Notes: a model not told the origin generated them from the sequence alone. A DNA stretch of 64,000 bases from Bradyrhizobium sp. 200 (GCF_023100945.1 NZ_CP064689.1:8414001-8478000); one strand, 5' to 3'; shown: positions 17,725 through 26,862, counted from the first letter of the stretch. Made by a program: numbers and translations.

Positions 17725-18264
17725 CTACGCCCGCTTGGCCGACGCCATGCCCCACGCCGCGATCGCCGCCATCAACAGCGAGATCAGCACGTTGTAGCCG
17801 GCGAGCGAGAGGCCGAGGAAGCGCCACTGCACCTCATCGCAGCGGATCACTTTGACGCTGTCGAGCCGCTGCAGCAGCGTCCCGGCGCTGCCGAGATTGG
17901 CCACGGGGCCGGAGCAATCGGTCGGGCCCTGCCAGAATTTCCATTCGACGCCGGCGTGATAGGCGGCGAGCCCGGCATTGGCCAGCGCCGCGAGCGCGAG
18001 GATGGCGAGCCCGGCCAGCACGACCTGCCGCGGCGCCCCGCGCGAGGCCGCGAACGCGACCACCAGGCCGAGCGGCAGGGCCAGATAATGGGCATAGCGC
18101 TGTTCGAGGCAGAGCGGACATGGCTGGATGTCCAGCACGAGCTCGAAGAACCAGGCGCCCGCCAGCGTCGCGGCGGCAATGACGGCGACCGCCAGCGCGG
18201 CCATCAGCGCCGGGTCGGCGGCATGGCGCGTCGGCGAGAAACGGGCGGCGGCATCTGATGTCAC
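17725..18264 (-). CDS. dsbB: Disulfide bond formation protein DsbB
   Basis: A 179-residue inner-membrane protein that re-oxidises a DsbA-type thiol oxidase and passes electrons to quinone. Four hydrophobic helices are visible. The first periplasmic loop holds the redox pair CPLC (in VLDIQPCPLCLEQRYAHYLA), and the second loop carries two more Cys (GPTDCSGP and KVIRCDEVQW), as required for DsbB. GTG at 18264 is chosen because GGAGA lies six bases upstream; another GTG six codons earlier is possible. No dsbA is adjacent. Confidence 0.88.
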   Translation of the reverse strand: MTSDAAARFSPTRHAADPALMAALAVAVIAAATLAGAWFFELVLDIQPCPLCLEQRYAHYLALPLGLVVAFAASRGAPRQVVLAGLAILALAALANAGLAAYHAGVEWKFWQGPTDCSGPVANLGSAGTLLQRLDSVKVIRCDEVQWRFLGLSLAGYNVLISLLMAAIAAWGMASAKRA

Positions 18265-18434
18265 GGACGTTCTCCGGAGCACAATCCATGCTCAAACAGG
18301 CAACAGCGTGGTATCCCGCCGCCGCCGCCCTGTCGAGGCAGCCCACAATCACATCCGCGCGGGTTGACCCGGAAGCGCCGCCCGCTATATTCCCGCTCGC
18401 TTCGCCGCACCGGGCATCCACCCTGTGTCCGAAG

Positions 18435-18519
18435 GCCCCTGTGGCGGAACTGGTAGACGCGCTCGACTCAAAATCGAGTTCCGCAAGGAGTGCTGGTTCG
18501 ATTCCGGCCAGGGGCACCA
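18435..18519 (+). tRNA. tRNA-Leu, anticodon CAA
   Basis: An 85-base class II tRNA. Acceptor arms GCCCCTG and CAGGGGC pair over seven bases, with an A discriminator and an encoded CCA. The anticodon stem CTCGA/TCGAG encloses CTCAAAA, giving anticodon CAA (codon UUG). A long variable arm (TTCCGCAAGGAGT region) and the GCTGG-TTCGATT-CCGGC T-arm complete the cloverleaf. It marks the left edge of the accessory part of the window. Confidence 0.93.
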
Positions 18520-18600
18520 ACTAGGCTGTTCAAGCCCGTTCTAAAGCGTCCGCAACCGTCCGCGTACTGCACGGAAACCGCGCATCTCGATAATTCTACT

Positions 18601-18741
18601 GTGGAAGGTCTCTACAAGAAGCACGGACCGCTCGCGCTGATCGGCTCGCGCACGAAGCTGATGCAGCATTGGGCTGATCGAGTCGACCACTGGCTGGATC
18701 CCAAGAAGGTGATGCCGATCAAGGGAGGCGCGCAGGGTTGA
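18601..18741 (+). pseudogene. Possible C-terminal remnant of a tyrosine integrase
   Basis: An open stretch ending in TGA encodes VEGLYKKHGPLALIGSRTKL followed by MQHWADRVDHWLDPKKV. The LMQHWADxxDxW pattern resembles the last helix of phage-type site-specific recombinases, which often end LMxxWADYLD. It has no start and no catalytic domain upstream; the DNA before it is the tRNA-Leu gene. A truncated integrase beside a tRNA is what an excised or decayed island leaves behind. The match is short, so confidence is low. Confidence 0.35.
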
Positions 18742-18939
18742 GTCACCTATTATCAGGCTGGTTAAGATTTGCCCAATTCAACCCGTGGCGAGCTCATGTG
18801 ATAATCGTCGACGCTTTTGCATCTCATGCCGGAAGTGGATCGATTTCGTAGCGCCTTTGCAACGCGTTGCGTTGTCCGCCTGAGATAAACGCCGCGCGTA
18901 CATACGCCGTTCCGCAGAGATCGTCTGCGCGCCTGACCG

Positions 18940-18989
18940 CTGCCCTCCGAAGGCAAAGGTCACACGTTTGAATCGTGTCGGGTGCGCCA
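18940..18989 (+). other. 3' half of a tRNA-Arg(CCG) gene (att-like fragment)
   Basis: The 50 bases run from the anticodon stem CTGCC-CTCCGAA-GGCAA (anticodon CCG) through a T-arm ACACG-TTTGAAT-CGTGT to the acceptor strand CGGGTGC, discriminator G and CCA. The 5' half is absent: no GCACCCG acceptor strand or D-arm is found in the preceding 70 bases. Such 3' tRNA pieces are what integrating elements leave at their far attachment site. The CTGCC/GGCAA stem already has one mismatch, so the copy is likely decaying. Confidence 0.7.
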
Positions 18990-19449
18990 TCAAATTCAAT
19001 GACTTGCACTGGCCGCCAGTGCCGCTCAAAAAAATCAAAACTCACCATAGACTCACCAACAGAATTTGGTTGGGCCGCCGTCGAAGCTGCGCGGCACTCC
19101 ACGCCGTGCGAAAGTGCCAAGCGCGTAGACGAGAGTGAGTAAGCGGACTGAGGCAGCGCGAATGTCGCAGTCCATAGCGGTGCCGTCGCCCAAATGCTAC
19201 TCCCTAGGAAGCGTGCGACTCCAAGGATTTCAATAAATTACAGAACGGTTGGGGCAAAAAGAACCGCATTGATCTTCAAAGCGTTTAGAACGGCCGCCCC
19301 AACTAGAAAGGGGAGCTAAAATCCCAACCAACTTTCCCTGACTGTCGATCAGCAGGTTCAAAAATGGGACGTGCAACCACCCGATGCCGACATTACAGAA
19401 TCATCCCGGTGGGTCTGGGTGGACGTGGATATAGATGCAGGGTATCCGG
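18990..19449. other. Gene-free stretch
   Basis: Between the tRNA fragment and the 3' end of tctA I find no gene: open frames are short, overlap on both strands and show no family motif. GGTTGGGGC (19240-19248) has an inverted partner GCCCCAAC (19295-19302), a possible weak hairpin. Confidence 0.5.
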
Positions 19450-20949
19450 CTATTCCTTCAACGCCTCCTCGCGCTTGGAGCGGATGGCGGGCAGCGTGAT
19501 CAGCACGACGGCGATGGCGGCGATGGCCAGCAGGCCGCCCGACAATGGCGAGGTCAGGAATACGGTGCCGTCGCCGCGCGAGAGCACCATGGCGCGGCGA
19601 AAATTCTCCTCGATCGCCGGACCCAGCACCAGCCCCAGCAGCAACGGCGCGGCCGGAAGGTCCAGCTTCATCAGCATGTAGCCAAAGATGCAGAACAAGG
19701 CCGCCTCATAGACTTCGAACGTGCCGTTGTTGATCGAAAACACGCCGATCGAGCAGAACACCATGATGGCTGGAAACAGATAGCGATAGGGAATCGAAAG
19801 CAGCTTCACCCACAATCCCACCAGCGGCAGGTTGAGGATCACCAGCATCAGATTGCCGATCCACATCGAAACGATCAGGCCCCAGAACAGCGTGGGGTTC
19901 TTGGTCATGACCTGGGGACCGGGCTGAATATTGTGGATGGTCATGGCGCCCACCATCAGCGCCATCACTACGTTCGACGGTATGCCAAGCGTCAACAACG
20001 GAATGAACGAGGTCTGGGCGCCGGCATTGTTGGCGGATTCAGGCCCGGCCACGCCTTCGATCGCTCCCTTGCCGAACTGCTCCGGATGTTTGGAGAGCTT
20101 CTTCTCCAGCGTATAGGAAGCAAAGGAAGACAGCACCGCCCCGCCACCGGGCAGCACCCCGAGTATGGTGCCAAGCGCCGTGCCGCGGAAGATCGCCGGC
20201 ATCATGCGGCGGAAATCCTCGCGCGTCGGGAACAGATTCCTGATCTTCTGGGTGACCAGCGATATATCGCCGTGCGGCTCCAGGTTCCTGACGATTTCGG
20301 CGAAACCGAAGATGCCCATGGCAAGCGGCACGAAGTCGATGCCGTCGAACAATTGCGGAATGCCGAACGCAAAACGCTGGGTGCCGCTGTTGATGTCGGT
20401 GCCGATCAGGCTGAGCAGCATGCCGAGCACCACCATGCCGATGCCTTCGATGAACGGACCGGAGGACAGGACCGAGGCGACGACGAGACCGAGGATCATC
20501 AGTGAGAAGAATTCCTTCGGCCCGAACAATAAGGCGGTGGCGGCCAGCGGCTGGGCCAGCGCCGCGACGGCCAGGGTGGCCACGGTGCCCGCGAAGAACG
20601 ATCCGATCGCCGCGGTTGCAAGCGCGACGCCGGCCCTTCCCTGCTTCGCCATCTGATAACCATCGATGGTGGTGACGACGGAGGAGGACTCGCCCGGCAG
20701 ATTGACGACGATGGCCGTGGTCGAGCCGCCATACTGCGCCCCGTAATAGATGCCCGCGAGCATGATCAGCGCGGCTTCCGGCGTCAGCGCGTAGGTGATC
20801 GGCAGCAGCATGGCGATCGTCGCCAGCGGCCCGAGGCCCGGCAGCACCCCGATCAGCGTTCCCAGCAGGCAGCCGATGAAAGCATAAACCAGATTGGTCA
20901 ACTGGAACGCGGTGGAAAAGCCGATCGCAAGATTATGAAAGAAATCCAT
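19450..20949 (-). CDS. tctA: Tripartite tricarboxylate transporter, large permease TctA
   Basis: A 499-residue inner-membrane protein with 11-12 hydrophobic segments. The first TctA signature, [20 protein letters not shown], is near residue 30, with [20 protein letters not shown] and [20 protein letters not shown] after it; the second repeat carries [20 protein letters not shown] and the [20 protein letters not shown] motif. It forms the secondary carrier driven by the ion gradient, with TctB and a periplasmic TctC. It is the last gene of the leftward operon, 15 bases after tctB. GGAGC stands eight bases before the ATG. The substrate is unknown; the operon points to a CoA-activatable carboxylate. 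Confidence 0.95.
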   Translation of the reverse strand: MDFFHNLAIGFSTAFQLTNLVYAFIGCLLGTLIGVLPGLGPLATIAMLLPITYALTPEAALIMLAGIYYGAQYGGSTTAIVVNLPGESSSVVTTIDGYQMAKQGRAGVALATAAIGSFFAGTVATLAVAALAQPLAATALLFGPKEFFSLMILGLVVASVLSSGPFIEGIGMVVLGMLLSLIGTDINSGTQRFAFGIPQLFDGIDFVPLAMGIFGFAEIVRNLEPHGDISLVTQKIRNLFPTREDFRRMMPAIFRGTALGTILGVLPGGGAVLSSFASYTLEKKLSKHPEQFGKGAIEGVAGPESANNAGAQTSFIPLLTLGIPSNVVMALMVGAMTIHNIQPGPQVMTKNPTLFWGLIVSMWIGNLMLVILNLPLVGLWVKLLSIPYRYLFPAIMVFCSIGVFSINNGTFEVYEAALFCIFGYMLMKLDLPAAPLLLGLVLGPAIEENFRRAMVLSRGDGTVFLTSPLSGGLLAIAAIAVVLITLPAIRSKREEALKE

Positions 20950-20964
20950 CCCGAAAGCTCCGGC

Positions 20965-21444
20965 TCAGTTGAACAGGGTCGGCCAGACCGGGAACTTCAA
21001 TCCGAGGCCATAGACGAACACGCCGACGCACAACACGATCAGCACCGCGGCATTCGCCAGAGCTCCCTTCCAGGTGAAGTCGGGACTGGCCTTGCTCGAA
21101 ACCATGATCAGGACGAACAGCGAGATCACAAAGCCGAGCGGATAGAGCAGGAAGGCAAACAGCATCACCGAACCGGTTACCCACAACAGGCCCTTCAGGT
21201 CCCACGCCCGCAAGCGCTGCAGCTCCGCCGACGGCCGCATGGCGCCGGCCATCACGAACAGCCCGATCGCCGCCAGAGCGATGCTTAGCAGGCGCGGAAA
21301 ATAGCCCGGTCCCATTCGCGCAGCCGTGCCCGGCGCGTAGCCCAGCGCCACCGCATAGAAAAAGACGGCGACGGTCAGGAAGAATGCGCCGGAAACGAAG
21401 GCCCGCCGGTCGCGGATGGTCAGGCGTGACGTGACATTCTTCAT
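20965..21444 (-). CDS. tctB: Tripartite tricarboxylate transporter, small permease TctB
   Basis: A 159-residue protein with four hydrophobic helices (for example VSGAFFLTVAVFFYAVALGY and LLWVTGSVMLFAFLLYPLGF), matching the TctB fold in length and in the GTAARMGPGYFPRLL motif after helix 1. The start MKNVTSRLTIRDRRAF overlaps the stop of the upstream gene as ATGA (21441-21444), which decides the start and shows translational coupling. Confidence 0.9.
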   Translation of the reverse strand: MKNVTSRLTIRDRRAFVSGAFFLTVAVFFYAVALGYAPGTAARMGPGYFPRLLSIALAAIGLFVMAGAMRPSAELQRLRAWDLKGLLWVTGSVMLFAFLLYPLGFVISLFVLIMVSSKASPDFTWKGALANAAVLIVLCVGVFVYGLGLKFPVWPTLFN

Positions 21445-22226
21445 GGCGCTTTGCGATCTCCCCCATCGGGCGTTGCGCCGGTCGCTTCCAGCAGAAGCGG
21501 CACGCCGACGGTGCACGCGTGAACGCCGAGATGCGCGGTCATCTGCAATACCTGCAGGATTTCCCTGTGATCGGTGCCGAGCCGGAGCGCCCGCCGGATT
21601 TGCAGCCGAAGTCCGTGCGGATTGAGCGATGTAAAGCAGGCACTCAGCGCCAGCGAAATCAGGCCGCGCGATTTCTCATCGAGGCCGTTGGAGGGCGGCG
21701 CCACGGCGAGCAGTTCCAACATCACGGCGAAATAGCCGGGATCGATCCGCAGCAGATGATCGCAGAAATCGGGCCAGTCGCCGAACCGGGCCTGATAGTC
21801 GTCGCGGAGCTTGCGTTGTTCAGCCGACAGTTCGTCACGCGGGAGCACCGTGTCCCGCCCTGCGATGGCGAGTTCTTCGACCAGGATCTCGACACCGAGA
21901 TTGCAGCCGTCGAGTCCCTGGGCGGTCGCCAGCTGCAGCACCTCGATGATCTCCTGCGCCGATGCGCCGCTTTCGAGCGCAAGCCCCATGTGGAGCGCAA
22001 GGCCCGATCGAAAAAGATGCGTGGCCGAACCATCCAGCGCGACATAGATCAGCTCGCACATCTTTCGCGACAACGGGCCGGTCGCTGCCGGATAGCCGGC
22101 GTATCTGGCATAGGCCGCCAGAAAGTCCGGATTGAGCCGTAGCAGACCCTCGGTCCACGGCCGCCAATAGCCGCGCTGCCGGATGAATTCGTTCTTCAGG
22201 GCTTGTTCCGCTGTCGTCAGGTTCAC
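21441..22226 (-). CDS. Carboxymuconolactone decarboxylase-fold protein, two domains
   Basis: A 261-residue protein made of two CMD/AhpD-like helical repeats: about residues 50-125 (CELIYVALDGSATHLFRSGL, ASAQEIIEVLQLATAQG) and 165-250 (LISLALSACFTSLNPHGLRL, TDHREILQVLQMTAHLGVHA). Neither repeat has the CxxC of AhpD peroxidases, so it is not a thiol peroxidase. CMD-fold proteins of this kind occur in many catabolic clusters, and a decarboxylase or lactone-related step is possible but unproven. It starts with GTG overlapping the preceding stop (GTGA, 22223-22226) and overlaps tctB at its end. Confidence 0.75.
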   Translation of the reverse strand: MNLTTAEQALKNEFIRQRGYWRPWTEGLLRLNPDFLAAYARYAGYPAATGPLSRKMCELIYVALDGSATHLFRSGLALHMGLALESGASAQEIIEVLQLATAQGLDGCNLGVEILVEELAIAGRDTVLPRDELSAEQRKLRDDYQARFGDWPDFCDHLLRIDPGYFAVMLELLAVAPPSNGLDEKSRGLISLALSACFTSLNPHGLRLQIRRALRLGTDHREILQVLQMTAHLGVHACTVGVPLLLEATGATPDGGDRKAP

Positions 22227-23803
22227 GATGGCATCCTTTGCAATGGCGAGCAGTCGGGCCCGGCCGAGATGCTCGCCCCTCCATCAACCGCAACGACGCT
22301 TCCGGTCACGTAGCCCGCCTCTACGCTCAGAAGGAAATTCGCGACCTTGGCGACGTCCTGCGGCGATGCCGCGCGCCCGAGCGGGATCCGCGCAAGCGCC
22401 TCGGACGGGACATCCCCGGATAGCCCGGCCGCGATCGCGTTGACACGAACGCCATGCCCGGCCCATTCGCACGCCAGCGTGCGCGTGAACATCGCAACCG
22501 CCGCCGCGTTGGCCGCCCTGCCGGCATCCGCGCCCAGCACAACATCTGCATCGACCGACGTCAGATTGACCAGCACGCCAAAACCCTGCCTGAGCAGGGT
22601 CGGCCCAACCGCTTTCGCAACCCGTAGCACGCCCACCAGATGCGCGTCGAAAGATGGCCTGTCGTCACCTTGTGATCGCGCGGGTTCGGCGCCGCCCGTC
22701 GTTCGCCGCGGCGCCATCAGCGTATCCGCGCCGATCGCATTCACGACGCCGTCGAGCCGGCCGATACGTTGCACAATGGCCTCAACGCCTTCCCTGAAAC
22801 CGGCCTCGTCCAAGATATCGACGGGTAACACCGGATGATCCGCGCCAAGCGGAGCCGCCAACACGGACAATTGCTTCTCATCGCGATCGATTAGGATCAC
22901 CGTGGCATCGTGGGCGGCGAGCGTCCGCGCCACCGCTTCGCCGAACCGGCTGCACGCCCCCGCGACGAGGTAGACGGACCGACCGGCCGGCACCGACCGG
23001 CTTGCTTGCCCCAGTGCAGCCGGCGCGCTGCCGCTGCTCACCTGCGAACCGCCATCGACAAGAAACGTGGAGCCCGTGAGATAGGCCGCGCGCGGCGACG
23101 CCACGAAGGCGATCACGGCTGCGATCTCATCCGGCGCCGCCATTCGGCCAAGCGGGATCCGCCGTGCCACGGCGGCTGGATCAATACGACCGCGCGCGAT
23201 CAGCTCATCGACCAGCTCGGTGCGCGTATATCCCGGCGCCACTGCATTGACCCTGATCCCATCATCGGCGAAGGCGCAGGCATGATGGCGTGTCATCGCC
23301 AGTACGCCGGCCTTGGAGGCGCTATAGCCGTTGCGGAACGGCACCGGACGCAGCGCCGCACCGGACGCGACGTTGACGATGCTGCCTCCGCCGGATGTCC
23401 TCATCACCGCGGCCGCCGCCTCTGCGGCAACAAGACTTCCGCGCAGATTGACGGCCATCAACTGTTCGAAGGCGGCGACCGGCTGGTCCACGGCGCTCAG
23501 GCCATCCGGATCGGTACGGCCGGCATTGTTGATCAGAATGTCGAGGCGGCCGAAATGGCGGACGCTATGTTCCACCATCGCTACGACCTGGCGTTCCTCG
23601 GCGAGATCGACACCAAGGGATCCGTGCGCGTCACCGAGTTCGGCCCCGCGCCTGGCAGCCCGGTCGGCGTCGATATCGGCAATCAACACCCGCGCGCCGG
23701 CGGCGGCGAAGCGCTGCGCCGTCGCCCAGCCGATTCCGGCCGCGCCGCCAGTGATCAGGACGGCGCGTCCACCCAACTCCGTCTCCCGCGCCATCGCTTT
23801 CAC
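22223..23803 (-). CDS. Fused double short-chain dehydrogenase, second domain degenerate
   Basis: A 526-residue protein with two SDR domains in tandem. Domain 1 (about 8-260) is complete: VLITGGAAGIGWATAQRFAA, DILINNAG, Ser in VNVASG, and the YSASK catalytic pair, ending FLVDGGSQ. Domain 2 (about 278-520) keeps the fold (VYLVAGACSRFGEAVARTLA, VRVNAIAAG, VAVDGG) and a Ser in LTSVDA (416). At the YxxxK position it reads RAANA: Tyr is Arg429 and Lys is Ala433. Its glycine motif is also altered. Domain 1 could oxidise a 3-hydroxyacyl-CoA; domain 2 is probably structural or regulatory. GTG 23803 is used with GGGG upstream. Confidence 0.85.
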   Translation of the reverse strand: MKAMARETELGGRAVLITGGAAGIGWATAQRFAAAGARVLIADIDADRAARRGAELGDAHGSLGVDLAEERQVVAMVEHSVRHFGRLDILINNAGRTDPDGLSAVDQPVAAFEQLMAVNLRGSLVAAEAAAAVMRTSGGGSIVNVASGAALRPVPFRNGYSASKAGVLAMTRHHACAFADDGIRVNAVAPGYTRTELVDELIARGRIDPAAVARRIPLGRMAAPDEIAAVIAFVASPRAAYLTGSTFLVDGGSQVSSGSAPAALGQASRSVPAGRSVYLVAGACSRFGEAVARTLAAHDATVILIDRDEKQLSVLAAPLGADHPVLPVDILDEAGFREGVEAIVQRIGRLDGVVNAIGADTLMAPRRTTGGAEPARSQGDDRPSFDAHLVGVLRVAKAVGPTLLRQGFGVLVNLTSVDADVVLGADAGRAANAAAVAMFTRTLACEWAGHGVRVNAIAAGLSGDVPSEALARIPLGRAASPQDVAKVANFLLSVEAGYVTGSVVAVDGGASISAGPDCSPLQRMPS

Positions 23804-23830
23804 GCCGACCCCATGATCAGGTGTTGGTGA

Positions 23831-24586
23831 CTAGATGCTGGTAAAGGTAATTCCGCCATCGACCGTCATGACTTGCGCGGATACGAACCCGCTATCATCG
23901 CCGGCCAGGAAACAGATCGCGCGCGCAATATCCTCGACGGTGCCAAGGCGCCCCAATGGCGTGCGCGCAACGCGGCGCGCATCGAGTTCGGCGTTACGGT
24001 TTCGCATCGTGCCTTCCGTGGGTATGGCTGACGGCGCGACGGCGTTGACCCTGATGTTGCGCGCGCCGAGCTCCGCTGCCGCCGCGCGCGTAATGCCCAT
24101 CACGCCCGCCTTGATCCCACTATAGACGATGCTGTTCTTGGCCGAGACGAGGCCGGCGACCGAGGCCACGTTGACGATGGCGCCACCGCGCTCGGGGTCC
24201 ATGACTTCTGCGGCGGCCTGAATGCCCCAGATGATCGCCTTGAAGCCGATGTTAAGCATTCGCTCTACCGTCTCGGGCGCGATATCCGGCACCGACTGGT
24301 AACGTACCCAGGCGGCGTTGTTGACAAGAATATCGAGCCGTCCCTGCTGTTTGGCAAAGCCCCGCAACGCCTCGCGCATGCCGTCGCGCGTCGATACGTC
24401 CCGCGTCACCGCGACCGCGTGGCCGCCGACGGCCTTGATTTCGGCCACGACGGCTTCGACAACCTCCGGCTTCAGATCGTTGACGCCGACGACGGCGCCG
24501 AGCGACGCCATGCGAAGCGCGGTGGCCCGCCCGATGCCGCTTCCGGAACCAGTGATCAATGCAACGCGACCTGCCAGGGCCTTCAT
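23831..24586 (-). CDS. Short-chain dehydrogenase/reductase (SDR)
   Basis: A 251-residue classical SDR with TGSGSGIGRATALRMASLGA for NAD(P) binding, NNAAW after strand 4, catalytic Ser in VNVASVAGL and the pair YSGIK, and the C-terminal VMTVDGGI. NDLKPE after strand 2 has an acidic residue, favouring NAD. GGAGG seven bases upstream fixes the start at ATG 24586 rather than at the ATG five codons earlier. In this operon it is a candidate 3-hydroxyacyl-CoA or cyclic-alcohol dehydrogenase. Confidence 0.88.
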   Translation of the reverse strand: MKALAGRVALITGSGSGIGRATALRMASLGAVVGVNDLKPEVVEAVVAEIKAVGGHAVAVTRDVSTRDGMREALRGFAKQQGRLDILVNNAAWVRYQSVPDIAPETVERMLNIGFKAIIWGIQAAAEVMDPERGGAIVNVASVAGLVSAKNSIVYSGIKAGVMGITRAAAAELGARNIRVNAVAPSAIPTEGTMRNRNAELDARRVARTPLGRLGTVEDIARAICFLAGDDSGFVSAQVMTVDGGITFTSI

Positions 24587-24619
24587 TGGAGCCTCCGTCA
24601 TCTCCCCGATCCTTCTCTG

Positions 24620-25648
24620 TTATGCCACCGCTTCCGACGAAGGCTCGATCTCCGTGACATAGCGCTGTCCGAGCGCTCGCAAGAGACCGCTGGCATCGCC
24701 TTGTGCTTGCAAGGCAAGAATACGTCGCAGATGGCGGTGGATCGGCACGTCCCAGGTGAACCCCATGCCGCCATGAACCTGCAGCGCGCCCTGGCTGATC
24801 GCCACGCCATGCGACGCGGCGGCAAGAAACGCGGCATTTCGCTCCAGCGCGCCGGCTTCGCCAAAGAGGCTGCGCGTGATCGCATGGCGGATGCTTTCGA
24901 GTCCGAGCTTGTGCCTCGCCAACGCGTGACGGATCGCCTGGTTATAGGCAAGGGCATGGCCGAACTGCCGTCGTGTCGAGGCATGCTCCTGCGCCATCAC
25001 GAGGCAAGCCTCCGCCGATCCCATGATCGCCGCCGCGCGCAAGACCAGCGCATCCGACTGCAGCAGCGGCCAGGTGCCGGCCGGCAACAGATTGCGTTCG
25101 GCGATGCTGACGTGGTCGAGCCGCACGGTGTATTCCGGCATGGTCAGGTCCAGACCGGTTGGCCCTTCCAGAACGACACCCGATGTCGTGGCTGGAACAA
25201 GCGCCGTGGCATCGTCGCCGACGCGCACCAGCAGCCAATCGGCATCAGCGGCGCACGGTGCGCGGCCGATGCAGCCGCTCAACAGGATTAGGTCTCCTTG
25301 CGCCTTGGCTGTAACGGCATTTGTCCAGGCGATGGTTGCGCATGATGCGCCCGACACGAGCGCGCGCGACACATCAGGCAACGGTGCCTGCAACAGGCGG
25401 CCGAGCAAAAGCGTTTCCAGGAGCGGAAAGCCGAGCAATCCCGAACCGGCAGCCGCGGCGACCGGAACGGCGAAAGCTGCCGATAGGCCGAGACCCCCAA
25501 CCTCCTCATTTGCCGTCACGCCCAGCAAGCCGTCACCGCCGAGGCGCTCGGCCTGCTGTCGCGCGGTGAACCCCGCGCAGGCCGCAATCGCGCGCGCAGC
25601 AGTCGCCGCGAAATCGGCCGGCGACAATCCGTCTTCGGTCATGGCCAT
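24620..25648 (-). CDS. Acyl-CoA dehydrogenase, small partner subunit
   Basis: A 342-residue flavoprotein of the acyl-CoA dehydrogenase superfamily, shorter than usual at the N-terminus. Conserved parts are FGHALAYNQAIRHALARHKL, where the first helix of the C-terminal domain binds FAD, and QVHGGMGFTWDVPIHRHLRR. In the latter, the position that carries the catalytic Glu in enzymes such as MCAD (TEYP) is Asp (WDVP). It begins one base into the stop of the next-upstream acyl-CoA dehydrogenase (TAATG, 25648-25650). Paired, adjacent, unequal dehydrogenases of this type form heterotetramers in steroid side-chain oxidation (ChsE1-ChsE2), which I infer here too. Confidence 0.85.
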   Translation of the reverse strand: MAMTEDGLSPADFAATAARAIAACAGFTARQQAERLGGDGLLGVTANEEVGGLGLSAAFAVPVAAAAGSGLLGFPLLETLLLGRLLQAPLPDVSRALVSGASCATIAWTNAVTAKAQGDLILLSGCIGRAPCAADADWLLVRVGDDATALVPATTSGVVLEGPTGLDLTMPEYTVRLDHVSIAERNLLPAGTWPLLQSDALVLRAAAIMGSAEACLVMAQEHASTRRQFGHALAYNQAIRHALARHKLGLESIRHAITRSLFGEAGALERNAAFLAAASHGVAISQGALQVHGGMGFTWDVPIHRHLRRILALQAQGDASGLLRALGQRYVTEIEPSSEAVA

Positions 25649-26862
25649 TACCTACCCTTGGAAAGTGCGAGAATCCTGTCGGCAATAATACCGAGCTGGA
25701 TCTCGGTGGTGCCCGCATAGATCGTCTCGGCGCGCGACGCCAGGTAGATCCCTTCGAAGCGCCGCAGCGCGACCTTCACCGATGGTGCGAGCGGCAACGG
25801 CGCCTTCGACAACAGCTCCATTGCGAGCATGGCAAAGCGCTGATGCGCCTCGCTCCAGTGCAATTTTGCGAGGCTGCCTCGGGCGCCGATCGAACCGCCA
25901 TTGACCAGCACATCGACCGCCGTTTCGACATGCGCCTTCAACACCTCGATATCCACGACCGTTTCGGCGAGACGAACCGCGTAATGGCTATCGGCCAGGA
26001 GCCCCGCCAGTACAGTATCGGTCTTGCAGGCCGAGATCAGATGGCGCAGTTCGTTCTCGAAACGCCAGGCGCGATACATCCGGTTGGTCGCCCGCTCGAT
26101 CTCCAGCACGCGGATCGCCGCAGCCCATCCCTCGTCGGGCGCGCCGAGGGCGTCCAACTGCGCAACTTCGACGTCATCGAAGAAGACTTCGCAAAAACTT
26201 TCCTTGCCGTCGATCGATTTGATGGTGCGAACACGAACGCCGGGCGCGTCGAGCGGCACCGCAAACAGCGCCAGCCCACGGTGCCGGTCTTCGACCGGCC
26301 CGGTCCGCGCCAGCAAAAGGCAGCGCTGCGACCGCGCCGCGCCGCTGGTCCAGATCTTCTGACCGTTGATCCGCCAGATATCGCCATGGCGCACCGCGCG
26401 CGTGCGCAGGCCGGCAAGGTCGGAGCCGGCCTCGGGCTCGGAAAATCCCTGGCACCAGATATTGCGCATCTGAAGGATCGCCGGCAGAAAACGCTTCTTC
26501 TGCTCTTCGGTGCCGATGGCGAGAATGATCGGACCTGCCAGTTCCTTGCCGATGGAGTTGACGCTGTCCGGCATCGCCAGCGCGCCGATTTCCTGATTGA
26601 CGATGAGATGTTCGCGCAACGTGCGGCCGTGTCCGCCATAACTCGTCGGCCAGGTCATGCCCGAAAGCCCGGCGCGGTGCATCGCCGCTTCCCAGGCGAT
26701 CGACTGTTCCAGCGTCGGCGGAGAGAATTGCGGGCTGTCGCTGCGGTAACTTCCGGGCAGTTCGTTGCGGAGCCAGTCCCGCACCTTCAGACGATAGGCT
26801 TCGCCCGTCAACGAGGCGGCAGCAACGTCGGCGCGCGGCTGCGCTTCCATGACGGTCATCAT
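25648..26862 (-). CDS. Acyl-CoA dehydrogenase, large partner subunit
   Basis: A 404-residue acyl-CoA dehydrogenase. The FAD/substrate signature QGFSEPEAGSDLAGLRTRAV is near residue 135, with RINGQKIWTSGAARSQRCLL after it. The C-terminus ends ETIYAGTTEIQLGIIADRIL, the usual FAD-binding tail. It would introduce the 2,3-double bond into an acyl-CoA, probably as a complex with its downstream neighbour, passing electrons to ETF (no ETF gene is here). Its ATG overlaps the stop of the acyl-CoA synthetase gene as ATGA (26859-26862). Confidence 0.92.
   Translation of the reverse strand: MMTVMEAQPRADVAAASLTGEAYRLKVRDWLRNELPGSYRSDSPQFSPPTLEQSIAWEAAMHRAGLSGMTWPTSYGGHGRTLREHLIVNQEIGALAMPDSVNSIGKELAGPIILAIGTEEQKKRFLPAILQMRNIWCQGFSEPEAGSDLAGLRTRAVRHGDIWRINGQKIWTSGAARSQRCLLLARTGPVEDRHRGLALFAVPLDAPGVRVRTIKSIDGKESFCEVFFDDVEVAQLDALGAPDEGWAAAIRVLEIERATNRMYRAWRFENELRHLISACKTDTVLAGLLADSHYAVRLAETVVDIEVLKAHVETAVDVLVNGGSIGARGSLAKLHWSEAHQRFAMLAMELLSKAPLPLAPSVKVALRRFEGIYLASRAETIYAGTTEIQLGIIADRILALSKGR

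Noticed and set aside
18824..19120. Minus-strand frames of 64-98 codons across the tRNA-Arg fragment
   Set aside because: They read the reverse of a tRNA piece and one another, with no coding signature.
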